A DNA stretch of 53,283 nt. Origin: Candidatus Poribacteria bacterium (GTDB lineage Bacteria; Poribacteria; WGA-4E; WGA-3G). Positions within the stretch are counted from its first letter, which is position 1. Each line of letters begins with the position of its first letter. The notes under the pieces are model-generated. The model saw nothing but the letters and a program-made list of their open reading frames with translations. It was not told the DNA's origin and searched no databases. The position numbers and the translations under genes are program-made. Below, in pieces: positions 1 through 7,919 of this stretch. The stretch lies in NCBI GenBank assembly GCA_009841255.1, contig VXMD01000031.1, positions 50,975 through 104,257 on the forward strand, in the 5' to 3' direction.

Positions 1-97
1 CAACGGCGCGTGCGGACCTAAAGAAAAAACCGTTATCATTTCAACGGCTTACCTTCACGCTTGGCAAATCGTTAAAAAATGTTAACCAGTGCCGGTA

Positions 98-121
98 GCA
101 CGCAACAACGGCGCGTGCGGA
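98..121 (+). other. AACAACGGC stem-loop, copy 1 of dispersed RNA-like family
   Basis: GCACGC (98-103) pairs with GCGTGC (113-118) around loop AACAACGGC, followed by GGA. It has the same loop as the copies at 50059 and 53053 but a different stem sequence that still pairs. This copy lies beyond the lpxB 3' end and not before a start codon. A partial copy is cut by the window start. Confidence 0.6.
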
Positions 122-123
122 CC

Positions 124-152
124 TAAAGAAAAAACCGTTATCATTTCAACGG
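124..152 (-). terminator. Rho-independent terminator of lpxB
   Basis: On the minus strand, AAGCCGTT and AACGGTTT form an 8-bp stem with one G-U pair and an 8-nt loop, followed by TTTTTTCTTT. It begins two bases beyond the lpxB stop codon. A second copy lies at 19-47 in the duplicated unit. Confidence 0.75.
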
Positions 153-153
153 C

Positions 154-1347
154 TTACCTTTGCGCTTGGCGAATCGTTAAAAGAACTAATTCCGCCGTGC
201 GTTCAGCGGCACCGGCGGTACCGAGTTGCGCATGTACGCTTTGGAGTGCTTCCCGTTGTGTCTCCCGTTTCTGTGGATTTTGTAGGAAATCAAGGGTCAA
301 TTCCGTCAAAGCAGTCGGGGTCAGTTCTGTCTGTAGGAGCTCTGGAACAATGTCGCGTCCTGCGATAAGGTTAGGAAGTCCGCTCCGTTCCAAAGGTGTC
401 AACGCCTTGACGATGTGCCAGTTAAACGATGCGGTCCGAAAAACGATAATCATCGGCGTACCAATGCATGCCGCCTCAAGCGTCGCTGTGCCCGAGGTAA
501 CCAGCAACAGAGTCGATGCTCGCATCGCCGGATAAGTTGCGTCTTCCACAATTTTTATCGACGGAATTTGTATGCCTGACAGATTTTGTTCCTGTTGACA
601 CTTCGCAATGAGTTCGTGTGAAATTCCGGGTGCTAACGGAAGGAGCCACTGGGCGTTCGGGTAGACCTGGGCGATGTTCGCCGCCGCATTTAGCATGACC
701 GGCAAAATGTGTCGGATTTCGGAACGGCGACTCCCCGGCATCAATCCGATGACAGGCGTATTCTCATCGTCTGTAGGAGGGGTTTCTAACCCTGACCCCT
801 TTAGATTGAGATGCTCGCGTGCGGCTCGCGTGCTGAGGGGTGTCTGGGCAAAATCAACAAGCGGGTGTCCGACAAATTCGGCGTTCGCACCCGCGTTTCG
901 GTAAAATTCTGCTTCAAACGGGAAGATTGCGGCAACAACGTTTGCCCATTTTGCCAACTTCCGTGCCCGTTTCGCGCGCCACGCCCACGCTTTCGGCGGA
1001 ATGTAATACACGACCGGGACACCGTGCTTCTGGGCAAACTTCGCTAACGGCATGTTAAACTCCGCAAAGTCCACGAGCAGAAGAACATCGGGGCGTTCCT
1101 CACGGATACGTCGTTTCAGACGCGCCTGTTTCCGAAGGAACATCGGTAGGACAGTGATAACATCAGCGAACCCCATGACCGCCGAATCTCGTATATGAAA
1201 ATCGAGGGACACGGATGACTTTTCCATCCAATCGCCGCCCATGCCGAAGAGTGTTATATCGGGACAAAGTGCCGTGAGTCGGCGTGCAACATGAGAAGCG
1301 TGCAAGTCACCAGAGGGTTCTCCAGCAACAATCATAATACTCGGCAC
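154..1347 (-). CDS. lpxB: Lipid-A-disaccharide synthase
   Basis: Peripheral membrane glycosyltransferase (GT19) that joins UDP-2,3-diacylglucosamine to lipid X to make the lipid A disaccharide. Visible motifs are the N-terminal GEPSGDLHA, the central GHPLVD, LPGSRRSEI and the C-terminal VTSGTATLEA. The open frame runs up to a TTG at 1377, but the GTG at 1347 has GGAG six bases upstream and gives 397 residues, close to the family length; an ATG at 1335 is the other option. It lies downstream of argC with 58 bases between them and probably shares its promoter. Its last codons sit inside a diverged 105-bp tandem duplication. The product implies an outer membrane containing lipid A. Confidence 0.93.
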   Translation of the reverse strand: MPSIMIVAGEPSGDLHASHVARRLTALCPDITLFGMGGDWMEKSSVSLDFHIRDSAVMGFADVITVLPMFLRKQARLKRRIREERPDVLLLVDFAEFNMPLAKFAQKHGVPVVYYIPPKAWAWRAKRARKLAKWANVVAAIFPFEAEFYRNAGANAEFVGHPLVDFAQTPLSTRAAREHLNLKGSGLETPPTDDENTPVIGLMPGSRRSEIRHILPVMLNAAANIAQVYPNAQWLLPLAPGISHELIAKCQQEQNLSGIQIPSIKIVEDATYPAMRASTLLLVTSGTATLEAACIGTPMIIVFRTASFNWHIVKALTPLERSGLPNLIAGRDIVPELLQTELTPTALTELTLDFLQNPQKRETQREALQSVHAQLGTAGAAERTAELVLLTIRQAQR

Positions 1348-1405
1348 AAGAGTCTCCAAGTCGTTGTGAATTGACAATAGTTGTCAGAGCGTTCGCTATG
1401 CTCAC

Positions 1406-2446
1406 TTAAGGCATCATTCCTGGCACTTTCAGCCCGTCAGTCTCTTTGAAGCCGAACATCAGATTGAGGTTCTGAACAACGGCTCCCGCCGCGCCTTTAC
1501 CGAGGTTGTCAATCGCTGCCATCGCGACGATACGCCGTGTCCGAGCATCCACTTCGAGCCCGACATCGCAATAGTTGCTCCCAAGAACTGCCTTCGTTTG
1601 CGGATATGTACCCGTTGGAAGTACTCGAACGAACGGCTCATTCTCATAGAACTTTGCATACATATCAAGGGCATCTTCCGTAGAGAGCTCTTCTGTGAGA
1701 CGCATATAGACGGTGCTAAGGATACCGCGGGTCATCGGCACAAGATGTGGTGTAAACGTCACGCGAACCGGTTCAGAGGCAACAGCACTCAATTCCTGTT
1801 CAATCTCCGGTGTATGCCGATGGACACCGATATTGTAAGCAATAAAATTGGATTCTCGATTCGCATAGTGCGTGTTTTCACTCGGTTTCGGACCAGCCCC
1901 CGAAATACCAGACTTTGAATCGACGATGATGGAATCTAATTCCACGACCCCATATTTCAGAAACGGCATTGCTGCGAGTATGGCACTCGTTGGATAACAC
2001 CCCGGATTCGCGACGAGTTGGGCGGAACGGATACAATCGCGATAGCGTTCCGGCAATCCGTAAACAGACCTGGAGATAAGCGATGTACTCGTATGTTCCA
2101 CGTGATACCAAGTTTCGTAAGTTTCAGCATCCTCGAGCCTGTAATCCGCACTGAAATCCACGACACGTAAGCCTTGTGCCAAAATTTTCGGCACGAAAGA
2201 CATCGCCACTTTATGCGGAACGGCAAGCACAACCACATCCACTCTATCTTTGAGGGAGTCAAGATCTAGGGCTTCAAATTTCGACGATAGAAATCCACGG
2301 AGATTCGGGAGGACGCTATCGATACATTGCCCTGCGTAGGTTTCAGACGTGCAGAGTGCTATCTCCAGCTTGCCAGGGTGGTTGACGAGGAAGCGCAGCA
2401 ATTCGCTACCACTATACCCCGACGCACCAACAATTCCAAGTTTCAT
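1406..2446 (-). CDS. argC: N-acetyl-gamma-glutamyl-phosphate reductase
   Basis: Third step of arginine biosynthesis: NADPH-dependent reduction of N-acetylglutamyl phosphate to the semialdehyde, in the cytoplasm. The 346-residue protein starts with the dinucleotide-binding GASGYSGSELLR and carries the catalytic cysteine in NPGCYPTSA (about residue 150). The C-terminal GKGAAGAVVQNLN is also typical. Length matches the family. No other arginine gene is nearby; the downstream partner is lpxB, an unrelated pathway, so the pairing is probably positional. A good sigma-70-type promoter lies 52-80 bases upstream of the start. Confidence 0.95.
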   Translation of the reverse strand: MKLGIVGASGYSGSELLRFLVNHPGKLEIALCTSETYAGQCIDSVLPNLRGFLSSKFEALDLDSLKDRVDVVVLAVPHKVAMSFVPKILAQGLRVVDFSADYRLEDAETYETWYHVEHTSTSLISRSVYGLPERYRDCIRSAQLVANPGCYPTSAILAAMPFLKYGVVELDSIIVDSKSGISGAGPKPSENTHYANRESNFIAYNIGVHRHTPEIEQELSAVASEPVRVTFTPHLVPMTRGILSTVYMRLTEELSTEDALDMYAKFYENEPFVRVLPTGTYPQTKAVLGSNYCDVGLEVDARTRRIVAMAAIDNLGKGAAGAVVQNLNLMFGFKETDGLKVPGMMP

Positions 2447-2497
2447 TATTTCGGTCTCACTATATGTTTTTTATGAAGGTGTTAATTTTGTATAGGA

Positions 2498-2526
2498 ATT
2501 TTAGCACATCTTGAGCGAAATGTCAA
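2498..2526 (-). promoter_or_regulatory. Sigma-70-type promoter for argC-lpxB
   Basis: On the minus strand TTGACA (2526-2521) and TAAAAT (2503-2498) are separated by exactly 17 bases, about 52 bases from the argC start. Consensus match only. Confidence 0.6.
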
Positions 2527-2731
2527 ATTATCATAGGACTCACACACCCAGAACCATCCAATCCTTCTGTAAGAAGGAACTCCGATTCCCGATTGCTTTT
2601 AAAGTCCCCTGATAAGGTGGATTCAGGGGGTTTACTGACCGCCAACAGCCATTATCGTAGGAGGGAACTCCGATTCCCGACTCTTACTTTCGCTGGTTGC
2701 TGATAGCTGACAACCACTCTAAAGAAATAAA

Positions 2732-2760
2732 TTGACAGCCCCCACTATACGCGATAAAAT
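2732..2760 (+). promoter_or_regulatory. Sigma-70-type promoter upstream of the FAA-family gene
   Basis: TTGACA (2732-2737), 17-base spacer, TAAAAT (2755-2760). It lies about 177 bases before the start codon, so the transcript would have a long leader containing the TTTCTGCGGA repeat block. Confidence 0.6.
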
Positions 2761-2812
2761 ATAACAGACTTCGGCTTATAGCTTAAGCCGCTGATTGACT
2801 ATGGGAGCGAGT

Positions 2813-2890
2813 GTTTTTGCTTGGAGTCTTGCTTGGAGTTTTTGATAGGGTGTTTCTGTGGATTTCTGCGGATTTCTGCGGATTTCCCGG
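2813..2890 (+). repeat. TTGCTTGGAGTT / TTTCTGCGGA repeat block, copy 1
   Basis: Two TTGCTTGGAGT-like units are followed by three near-perfect tandem TTTCTGYGGA decamers. A longer relative is at 48877-48955 in the same orientation. The function is unknown. Confidence 0.7.
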
Positions 2891-2936
2891 CGCTCGCGAT
2901 TCTTATACATGCTTATCCCAAAGGAAAATTAAAAAC

Positions 2937-3686
2937 ATGAAGTTAGCACGATATGAATTAAATGGAACAATCGGTTACGGCATTGTCTCGGGCGACAATC
3001 TGAGCGTCCTATCCGGATGCCCGTTCAGCGAATACAGCGAGACAGGAGAGACTGTCGCACTATCGGACGTCAAACTGCTCGCACCCACCACACCCACAAA
3101 GGTATTGGCTGTCGGCTTGAACTATCGGAGCCATTTGGATGGGGCTCCGGAACCGCAAAACCCTGAAATCTTTATCAAGACGCCTTCCTGTATCAACGAC
3201 CCAGAAGGCGACATCGAATTGCCCGATGGCGATGACGACGTGCATGCAGAGGGTGAACTCGTCGTCATCATAAAGGAACGGACCCGGAAAGCCACACCAG
3301 AAGAAGCTGCTGCCAATATTTTAGGCGTAACCTGCGGCAACGATGTCAGCGCACGTACATGGCAGAGCAACGACTTGCAGTGGTGGCGCGCCAAAGCATC
3401 CGACACCTTTGGTCCCATCGGTCCCGTCATTGCGACTGATCTTGACTACACCGATGCACAATTGGAAACCCGCATCAACGGCGAAGTCGTTCAGAAGCAG
3501 ACCACTGCCGATCTCATTTTCCCAGTGACAACAGTTGTCAGCTTCGTTTCACAGGCGATTACCCTTGAGCCGGGGGATGTAATCTTTACCGGCACACCCG
3601 GCACAACAACCGCTTTGAAAGCCGGTGATGTCGTTGAGATTGAAATTAAGGGCATTGGTATTTTGAAAAATCCTGTCGTAGGATAG
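2937..3686 (+). CDS. Fumarylacetoacetate hydrolase (FAH) family protein
   Basis: Probable metal-dependent hydrolase, decarboxylase or isomerase acting on 2-oxo/1,3-diketo acids of the FAH superfamily. Visible features are KVLAVGLNYRSH, the metal-ligand segment HAEGELVVII, GNDVSAR, and the C-terminal TGTPGTTTALKAGDVVEIEI that closes the fold. The open frame extends to 2811, but that part translates the repeat block. The ATG at 2937 follows AAAGGA with a good spacing and gives 249 residues, usual for the single-domain form. The substrate cannot be told from sequence. Confidence 0.88.
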   Translation: MKLARYELNGTIGYGIVSGDNLSVLSGCPFSEYSETGETVALSDVKLLAPTTPTKVLAVGLNYRSHLDGAPEPQNPEIFIKTPSCINDPEGDIELPDGDDDVHAEGELVVIIKERTRKATPEEAAANILGVTCGNDVSARTWQSNDLQWWRAKASDTFGPIGPVIATDLDYTDAQLETRINGEVVQKQTTADLIFPVTTVVSFVSQAITLEPGDVIFTGTPGTTTALKAGDVVEIEIKGIGILKNPVVG

Positions 3687-3723
3687 TAAAGCCTTCGTAG
3701 ACGCGCTTTCTAACCACTCTGCT

Positions 3724-3744
3724 GGCGAGGTTTTTAACCTCGCC
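3724..3744 (+). repeat. Palindrome GGCGAGGTT/AACCTCGCC
   Basis: Nine-base perfect arms with a three-base loop, 38 bases after the FAH-family stop. It belongs to the same class of intergenic palindromes as those at 6087, 36527, 36600, 51758 and 52908. It may act as a transcription end, though no strong T-run follows. Confidence 0.6.
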
Positions 3745-3824
3745 CTGTTCTTACTCGGAACCTCGCCCAATATTCTGCGATTATGCGGTTGTAGATACAG
3801 GAATTTATTAATGGGTCAACGCTT

Positions 3825-4472
3825 ATGAAAAAATTGTTTAGAGGTTTCATATTATCATTGGCAGGCGTGCTTACTGTTTCAATGCTCACCGGCTGCGGCG
3901 ATATTGACGACACAGATGAACCTGTTCCAGTTAACTTTGTAAGTGCAACCCCAACGGGCGGTGAGATTAACCCAAATGAGTGGATCACGATTACCTTTGA
4001 CAACCCACCCACTGATGTCACGGTAAGTACGGGTACTGTCACAGTTGCTGGCAAAACCGCGACGATCACGGGTCCTTTCACCCCCGGTCCGCTTTCAGTG
4101 ACGCTCACATGGGCTGATGGAACCTACTTCCTCAACTTTATCGTTCACTCGCCGTGCTGTGAACCACCGACAGTCACAGGGGGCACCGTCAAAGACGGAG
4201 ACACGGATGTCGATCCCGAACTTATCAACAGCGACAGGAAGATCGTGATTCAGTTCAGTGAAGAGGTAACCGGAAACATCGCCCTCCAAACCGAGAGCGG
4301 GGATAATGTCGGTTGGCTTGGCAAAGTTGCAGGTAGCAAAGGGACACTTGAACTCGTCAAAGGTAGAGAACTCGTCAACGAAACCGTCTACATCATCGCC
4401 GGTAAGATTTCCGATGCCAAAGGCAACGCGTCAGACTTTAAAATCACCTTTGTAACCAAGGGTAAAGCGTAA
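3825..4472 (+). CDS. Lipoprotein with bacterial Ig-like domains
   Basis: A 215-residue exported lipoprotein of unknown role. It has a charged start MKKLFRGF, a hydrophobic stretch and a lipobox LTGC with Cys at about residue 25, followed by an Asp-rich tether. The rest resembles SbsA/Big_5-type Ig-like domains: the second half has VDPELINSDRKIVIQFSEEV and YIIAGKISDAKGNASDFKIT, the usual 'parts below zero are impossible' style of β-strand pattern of that fold. It lies upstream of another secreted protein in the same direction. Function is not identifiable beyond a likely cell-surface structural or binding role. Confidence 0.75.
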   Translation: MKKLFRGFILSLAGVLTVSMLTGCGDIDDTDEPVPVNFVSATPTGGEINPNEWITITFDNPPTDVTVSTGTVTVAGKTATITGPFTPGPLSVTLTWADGTYFLNFIVHSPCCEPPTVTGGTVKDGDTDVDPELINSDRKIVIQFSEEVTGNIALQTESGDNVGWLGKVAGSKGTLELVKGRELVNETVYIIAGKISDAKGNASDFKITFVTKGKA

Positions 4473-4542
4473 ATTCAAACCCTGTTTTGACTTGCATTGG
4501 CGAAGTTTTTTAACTCGGTATTGTTCCAATAAGGAGAAGAAA

Positions 4543-5322
4543 ATGCGTTTTAGATATCTATCTCTTTTTCGATGTAGTCAAATTTCTGAAAAAGCAAGAC
4601 TTGCGTTTAAAATTGTTGTGCCTTTGTTGTGCCTCAGTATAGCAATACAGGCATCGGCAGTCCTGTTGTTTCATGATGACTTTGAGAAGGATGAGATCGG
4701 AGCAGAACCCGGTAAATGGGAGGTCGGACACGACGGGAGCACAACTGCAGAAGTTGTTGCCGATCCGAAAAAAGCCAGTAATAAAGTCTTATTAACTGCT
4801 GACAAGGCATCTAATCAATCACGGCATGATGTCGGTGGTTCTATTTATGTCGTCGGGGATGCAGGCTGGGACGATTACGTCGCTGAATGGGATATGATGT
4901 TCCCTGATGACTTCTATATGGGGGTCGTCTTCCGTTTTCAGGGCGGCGAGAAGTTTTATTTAAGTGATAGACGGCAAGGTGGCAGAGAGTACCACTTTTA
5001 CAAACGCCAAGGCGGTTGGGGAAAGATCAAAGATGGGATGGTACAAAACAAACCCGAAATCTGGTATCGTGCGCAACTAATTCTCGCCGGTGATGAATTC
5101 ACGTTCAAGTTAAAGGAACGAAAGGATAAGACTCCGTTTGACAAAGTGGATCCAGCGACGGAAGGGAAAGACGGAAACTTTAAAACAGGGAAATTCGGCA
5201 ACTACGGACTTGTCTATATTGATAACATCTTTATCGGTGATGCCGTTGAGGACTTGGTTTTACCTGTTGAGCCACAGGACAAGTTAAGCACAACGTGGGG
5301 CATTATTAAAGCCTCTTATTAA
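4543..5322 (+). CDS. Secreted jelly-roll (LamG/DUF1080-like) protein with TTWG..K tail
   Basis: A 259-residue exported protein. The ATG at 4543 follows AAGGAG at ideal spacing; the frame opens earlier at 4492 without a site. A hydrophobic segment at residues 21-39 (ending IQASA) is a likely signal peptide. The body starts LLFHDDFEKDEIG and contains WDDYVAEWDMMF and GLVYIDNIFIGD, the pattern of concanavalin-like glycan-binding or 3-keto-disaccharide hydrolase-like folds. No catalytic site is recognised. It ends KLSTTWGIIKASY, a tail shared with the proteins at 17852 and 32489 although the bodies are unrelated. Confidence 0.75.
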   Translation: MRFRYLSLFRCSQISEKARLAFKIVVPLLCLSIAIQASAVLLFHDDFEKDEIGAEPGKWEVGHDGSTTAEVVADPKKASNKVLLTADKASNQSRHDVGGSIYVVGDAGWDDYVAEWDMMFPDDFYMGVVFRFQGGEKFYLSDRRQGGREYHFYKRQGGWGKIKDGMVQNKPEIWYRAQLILAGDEFTFKLKERKDKTPFDKVDPATEGKDGNFKTGKFGNYGLVYIDNIFIGDAVEDLVLPVEPQDKLSTTWGIIKASY

Positions 5323-5472
5323 TACAGAATCCATCTTCAACCGTAGTCCGAAACAGAGGGAGGGTTTTTAAATGTTTGCTTTGGGACTGCAGCCTCTGTT
5401 GTCCTTGCGGATTTCTGGTGAAGTAGAAATGAGGTTTCAGTACCTGTACACGATTAAGATTCAAAGACGTTA

Positions 5473-5493
5473 GCCTGCAACAACGGCACAGGC
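5473..5493 (+). other. AACAACGGC stem-loop, copy 2
   Basis: GCCTG (5473-5477) pairs with CAGGC (5489-5493) around CAACAACGGCA. The stem differs from other copies but stays paired. It is followed by GGGTATACGGAAAGGCACG and, 50 bases on, by CCGCAAGGAAAATT. Confidence 0.6.
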
Positions 5494-5584
5494 GGGTATA
5501 CGGAAAGGCACGTGAAAGCACAAATTTACCTGACCGAACCGCAAGGAAAATTAGAAATCGGATTTCTTTGACCCCTACGCGTAA

Positions 5585-5601
5585 GTGCAACCAACGGGCA
5601 C
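5585..5601 (+). other. AACCAACGG stem-loop, copy 3
   Basis: GTGC (5585-5588) pairs with GCAC (5598-5601) around AACCAACGG. It lies 69 bases before the larA start and upstream of its CCGCAAGGA ribosome-binding site. Confidence 0.5.
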
Positions 5602-5669
5602 ACTAGATATACGGAGAGAAACGTTATTACTACGATTCACCTGATCGAACCGCAAGGAAAATTTAAAAT

Positions 5670-6959
5670 ATGGCAACCTATATTGCACACGGTGGAAAAG
5701 ACACCGTCATCACAACCGAAGAGAAACGCGCATTCCTACACGAGGCACTCCTCAAGTTAGGCGGGATCCCTAAAAAGATATTGGTAATCCCGCCGGATAT
5801 AACACGCCTCCATTCAAACGCCGGCGAACTCACCCAACTCCTCTACGAATTATGGGATACTGCCAACGGCACCACCTTCGATATCCTCCCCGCTATCGGC
5901 ACGCATGCCCCGATGACCGAACCGCAAATTGCTGAGATGTACGGAGATCTGCCCAAAGCCACCTATCATGTCCATCACTGGCGGACCGGACTCCACCACT
6001 TCGGTGAAGTCCCATCGGAGTTCGTGCAGGAGGTTTCGGGTGGCAAACTCGATTATAGCATCCCTGTCGCCGTGAACCGCCGTCTTGTAGGGGCTGGGTT
6101 ACCCAGCCCCTACGAGCTCATTATCTCCGTTGGACAGGTAATTCCGCACGAGGTAATCGGTATCGCCAACGGATTTAAAAACATCCTCGTCGGTGCGGGG
6201 GGTGTTGAGATGATTAACAAATCTCATTTCCTCGGTGCTGTAGACGGCATGGAACGGCTCATGGGACGCACGGATACCTCCGTCAGAAGGGTCCTGAATT
6301 ACGCACACGCACACTACCTGAAATCACTCGGTATTGTGTATGTTATGAGCGTCATGGACGCAGACGCATCCGGTGAGCGTGTAATGCGTGGTCTTTATGT
6401 CGGAGATGACGCACACACCTTTGAAACTGCTGCCGAGTTGAGCAGAGCCGTCAATATGACCTTCTTAGACGAACCGTTATCAAAAGTGGTCGTCTACTTG
6501 GATCCGAGGGAGTTCAAAAGCACGTGGCTCGGCAACAAAGCGATCTATCGTACACGAATGGCGATGGCAGACGATGGCGAATTGATTATCATCGCACCCG
6601 GACTCCGTGAGTTCGGCGAGGACGCCGAAATCGACCGGCTTATCCGAAAGTATGGCTATCGCGGCACCCCTGCGACGCTCAACGCCGTCTCAGAAAATCC
6701 TGAGTTGCAAGAGAACCTCTCCGCCGCTGCCCACTTGATTCACGGCAGCACCGAGGGACGTTTCAAGGTCACCTATGCCACAGAACACCTCACCCAAGCC
6801 GAGATTGAACCCGTGGGTTACCAATGGGCACCTGTGGACGAAGTGCTTGCCGAATACAATCCCGCAATGCTTGCCGATGGTTTCAATGACGGTGGTTTCT
6901 TCTACATCAGCGAACCCGGACAGGGTTTATGGTCATTGCGATCGCGATTTAATGAGTAG
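5670..6959 (+). CDS. larA: LarA-like nickel-pincer racemase/epimerase
   Basis: A 429-residue cytoplasmic enzyme of the lactate racemase superfamily, which uses a nickel pincer nucleotide to racemise or epimerise 2-hydroxy acids. Conserved residues are visible: PPDITRLHS (43-48), HVHHW (100-104), PHEVIG with His160, GFKN with Lys170 (the residue position that carries the cofactor) and SHFLG with His186. Start ATG follows CCGCAAGGA. Odd feature: codons 140-148 (V-G-A-G-L-P-S-P-Y) are exactly a 27-bp perfect palindrome of the dispersed family, in frame, at a loop between VNRRL and ELIISVG. The superfamily is broad, so lactate as substrate is unproven; no larB/C/E genes are in the window. Confidence 0.85.
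   Translation: MATYIAHGGKDTVITTEEKRAFLHEALLKLGGIPKKILVIPPDITRLHSNAGELTQLLYELWDTANGTTFDILPAIGTHAPMTEPQIAEMYGDLPKATYHVHHWRTGLHHFGEVPSEFVQEVSGGKLDYSIPVAVNRRLVGAGLPSPYELIISVGQVIPHEVIGIANGFKNILVGAGGVEMINKSHFLGAVDGMERLMGRTDTSVRRVLNYAHAHYLKSLGIVYVMSVMDADASGERVMRGLYVGDDAHTFETAAELSRAVNMTFLDEPLSKVVVYLDPREFKSTWLGNKAIYRTRMAMADDGELIIIAPGLREFGEDAEIDRLIRKYGYRGTPATLNAVSENPELQENLSAAAHLIHGSTEGRFKVTYATEHLTQAEIEPVGYQWAPVDEVLAEYNPAMLADGFNDGGFFYISEPGQGLWSLRSRFNE
6087..6113 (+). repeat. 27-bp palindrome inserted in frame in larA
   Basis: GTAGGGGCTGGGT and ACCCAGCCCCTAC are perfect 13-base arms around one T. The nine codons it supplies keep the larA frame open. The core matches the intergenic element at 51758. Confidence 0.9.
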
Positions 6960-7046
6960 ATTTGTCAAAGCCCCGATTTTACGGTACACTATACAGCAGG
7001 AAAACCGAAAGTTTACATTGAAACCACGGAGGTGTTAATTGAGGAA

Positions 7047-7208
7047 ATGCAGATGAAAAAGCAACGTGAACCGCAGACAGATCCTATTCTTGAAGAGTGC
7101 TATCGAATGAAAGCAGAGTTTGCTGCCCAATTCAATTCTATAGAGGAACTCTACGATTATTTGAAGGCACAAGAGAAAAGCGCAGAGCCCAAGGTAAGAT
7201 ATATCTAG
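7047..7208 (+). CDS. Small hypothetical protein (53 aa)
   Basis: Not recognised with certainty. The protein starts MQMKKQREPQTDPILEEC and continues with a helix-rich stretch MKAEFAAQFNSIEELYDYL. This looks like the short DPxxEE.. family seen in cyanobacteria and Poribacteria-like genomes, often near toxin-antitoxin or mobile loci. GGAGG at 7028-7032 and GAGGAA just before the ATG could serve as ribosome-binding sites; the ATG at 7053 is an alternative. Codon use is compatible with coding. It lies 88 bases after larA, so read-through expression is possible. Confidence 0.5.
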   Translation: MQMKKQREPQTDPILEECYRMKAEFAAQFNSIEELYDYLKAQEKSAEPKVRYI

Positions 7209-7340
7209 ATTCGCCTCCTCCGGCTGAACGGAGCAAGTAGTCCACTATGTCTGGGGTTTTACGTGGGTGTTTCCCCAAGTCTTCTGCCCATCTATAAGAG
7301 CACCTGTTAACTTCCGACAATCATTGAATAGGGGTGCACA

Positions 7341-7911
7341 GTGCAAAACCCAAATCTGCAGACAGTTTCCGAAGAAATAGGCAGGAATACGGATGTCGCC
7401 ACTTGGGCACTCCCAGAAGGCGCAATTGCCCGATTAGGGCGTGGAAGAATAGATACCCTTGGATTTTCTCCAGACGAAGCGCATCTCGTTATCGGGACCT
7501 GTGTCGGGCTATGGTGGTATGAACTTGCGACGATGAAACCCGTCGCACTGTGGGAAACAGAACGTGGGATGGTTTGCGCCTTTAGATTTTCACCGGATGG
7601 TACGCTACTTGCGACCGGCAACCAAGACGGTGGGATTAAAGTTTGGGATGTGCAGAATCACCGGTGCCTTTTGAAGATGCAGCGGACGGGACAATTCGAT
7701 CGGGCATCCCGATTCGCCTTTTCACCCGATGGACAATGCTTAGCCTCCTCTGGTGGAAGATACGATGCCATTTATATTTGGCACCTCAAAACCGGCGAGC
7801 AGATCGCAAAATTCACCGTCACTCGCTTTCTCGCCGGACGGAACACTATTGGCAAGTGCAAGTTATGACGGTACCATTCTACTATGGAATATGAAGCCTT
7901 ATCTTTGCTAA
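7341..7911 (+). pseudogene. Frameshifted WD40-repeat gene remnant
   Basis: A GTG start with AGGGG upstream opens a frame with three WD40-type units: GFSPDEAHLVIG, FSPDGTLLATGNQDGGIKVW and FSPDGQCLASSGG..IYIWHLKTGEQ. The frame ends at 7868, but from about 7828 the next frame reads FSPDGTLLASASYDGTILLW up to TAA at 7909-7911. A single-base indel near 7825 therefore breaks the fourth blade. WD40 propellers need about seven blades, so the gene is also truncated relative to the family. It is convergent with the HAD gene. A sequencing error cannot be excluded for the frameshift, but the shortness supports a remnant. Confidence 0.75.
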
Positions 7912-7919
7912 ACCGAGAA

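Larger units (their letters stand above)
1..182. repeat. Diverged tandem duplication (105-bp period) of the lpxB 3' end and its terminator
   Basis: Bases 1-77 match bases 106-182 with a few substitutions. The second copy holds the last codons and stop of lpxB, a terminator hairpin and an AACAACGGC stem-loop. The first copy is a decayed echo: read on the minus strand, the tail codons reach TGA early after ...CAA-GCG. The divergence between copies argues against a simple assembly artefact. The window starts inside the first copy, so the array may extend further left. Confidence 0.8.
2527..2936. other. Intergenic region with dispersed repeat fragments
   Basis: No credible gene. It holds two copies of a motif ending GGAACTCCGATTCCCGA (near 2572 and 2663), a fragment of the CTGATAGCTGACAACC element near 2700, a promoter at 2732 and a block of TTTCTGCGGA repeats at 2813-2890. 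The divergent argC and FAA-hydrolase genes are both expressed from this region. Confidence 0.6.
5323..5669 (+). other. Leader region of larA with two stem-loop/Shine-Dalgarno units
   Basis: No gene. The first part has an inverted repeat AACAGAGG (5352-5359) / CCTCTGTT (5393-5400). Then come two successive units, each made of an AAC-x-AACGG stem-loop (5473 and 5585), a tract with GGGTATACGG-like sequence, and the segment GAACCGCAAGGAAAATT. The second unit leads directly into the larA ATG. The arrangement looks like a duplicated 5' leader. Confidence 0.65.

Noticed and set aside
7138-7320. A 60-residue minus-strand ORF in the larA-WD40 gap
   Set aside because: It overlaps the small plus-strand gene, has no supporting site, and its similarity is unclear.
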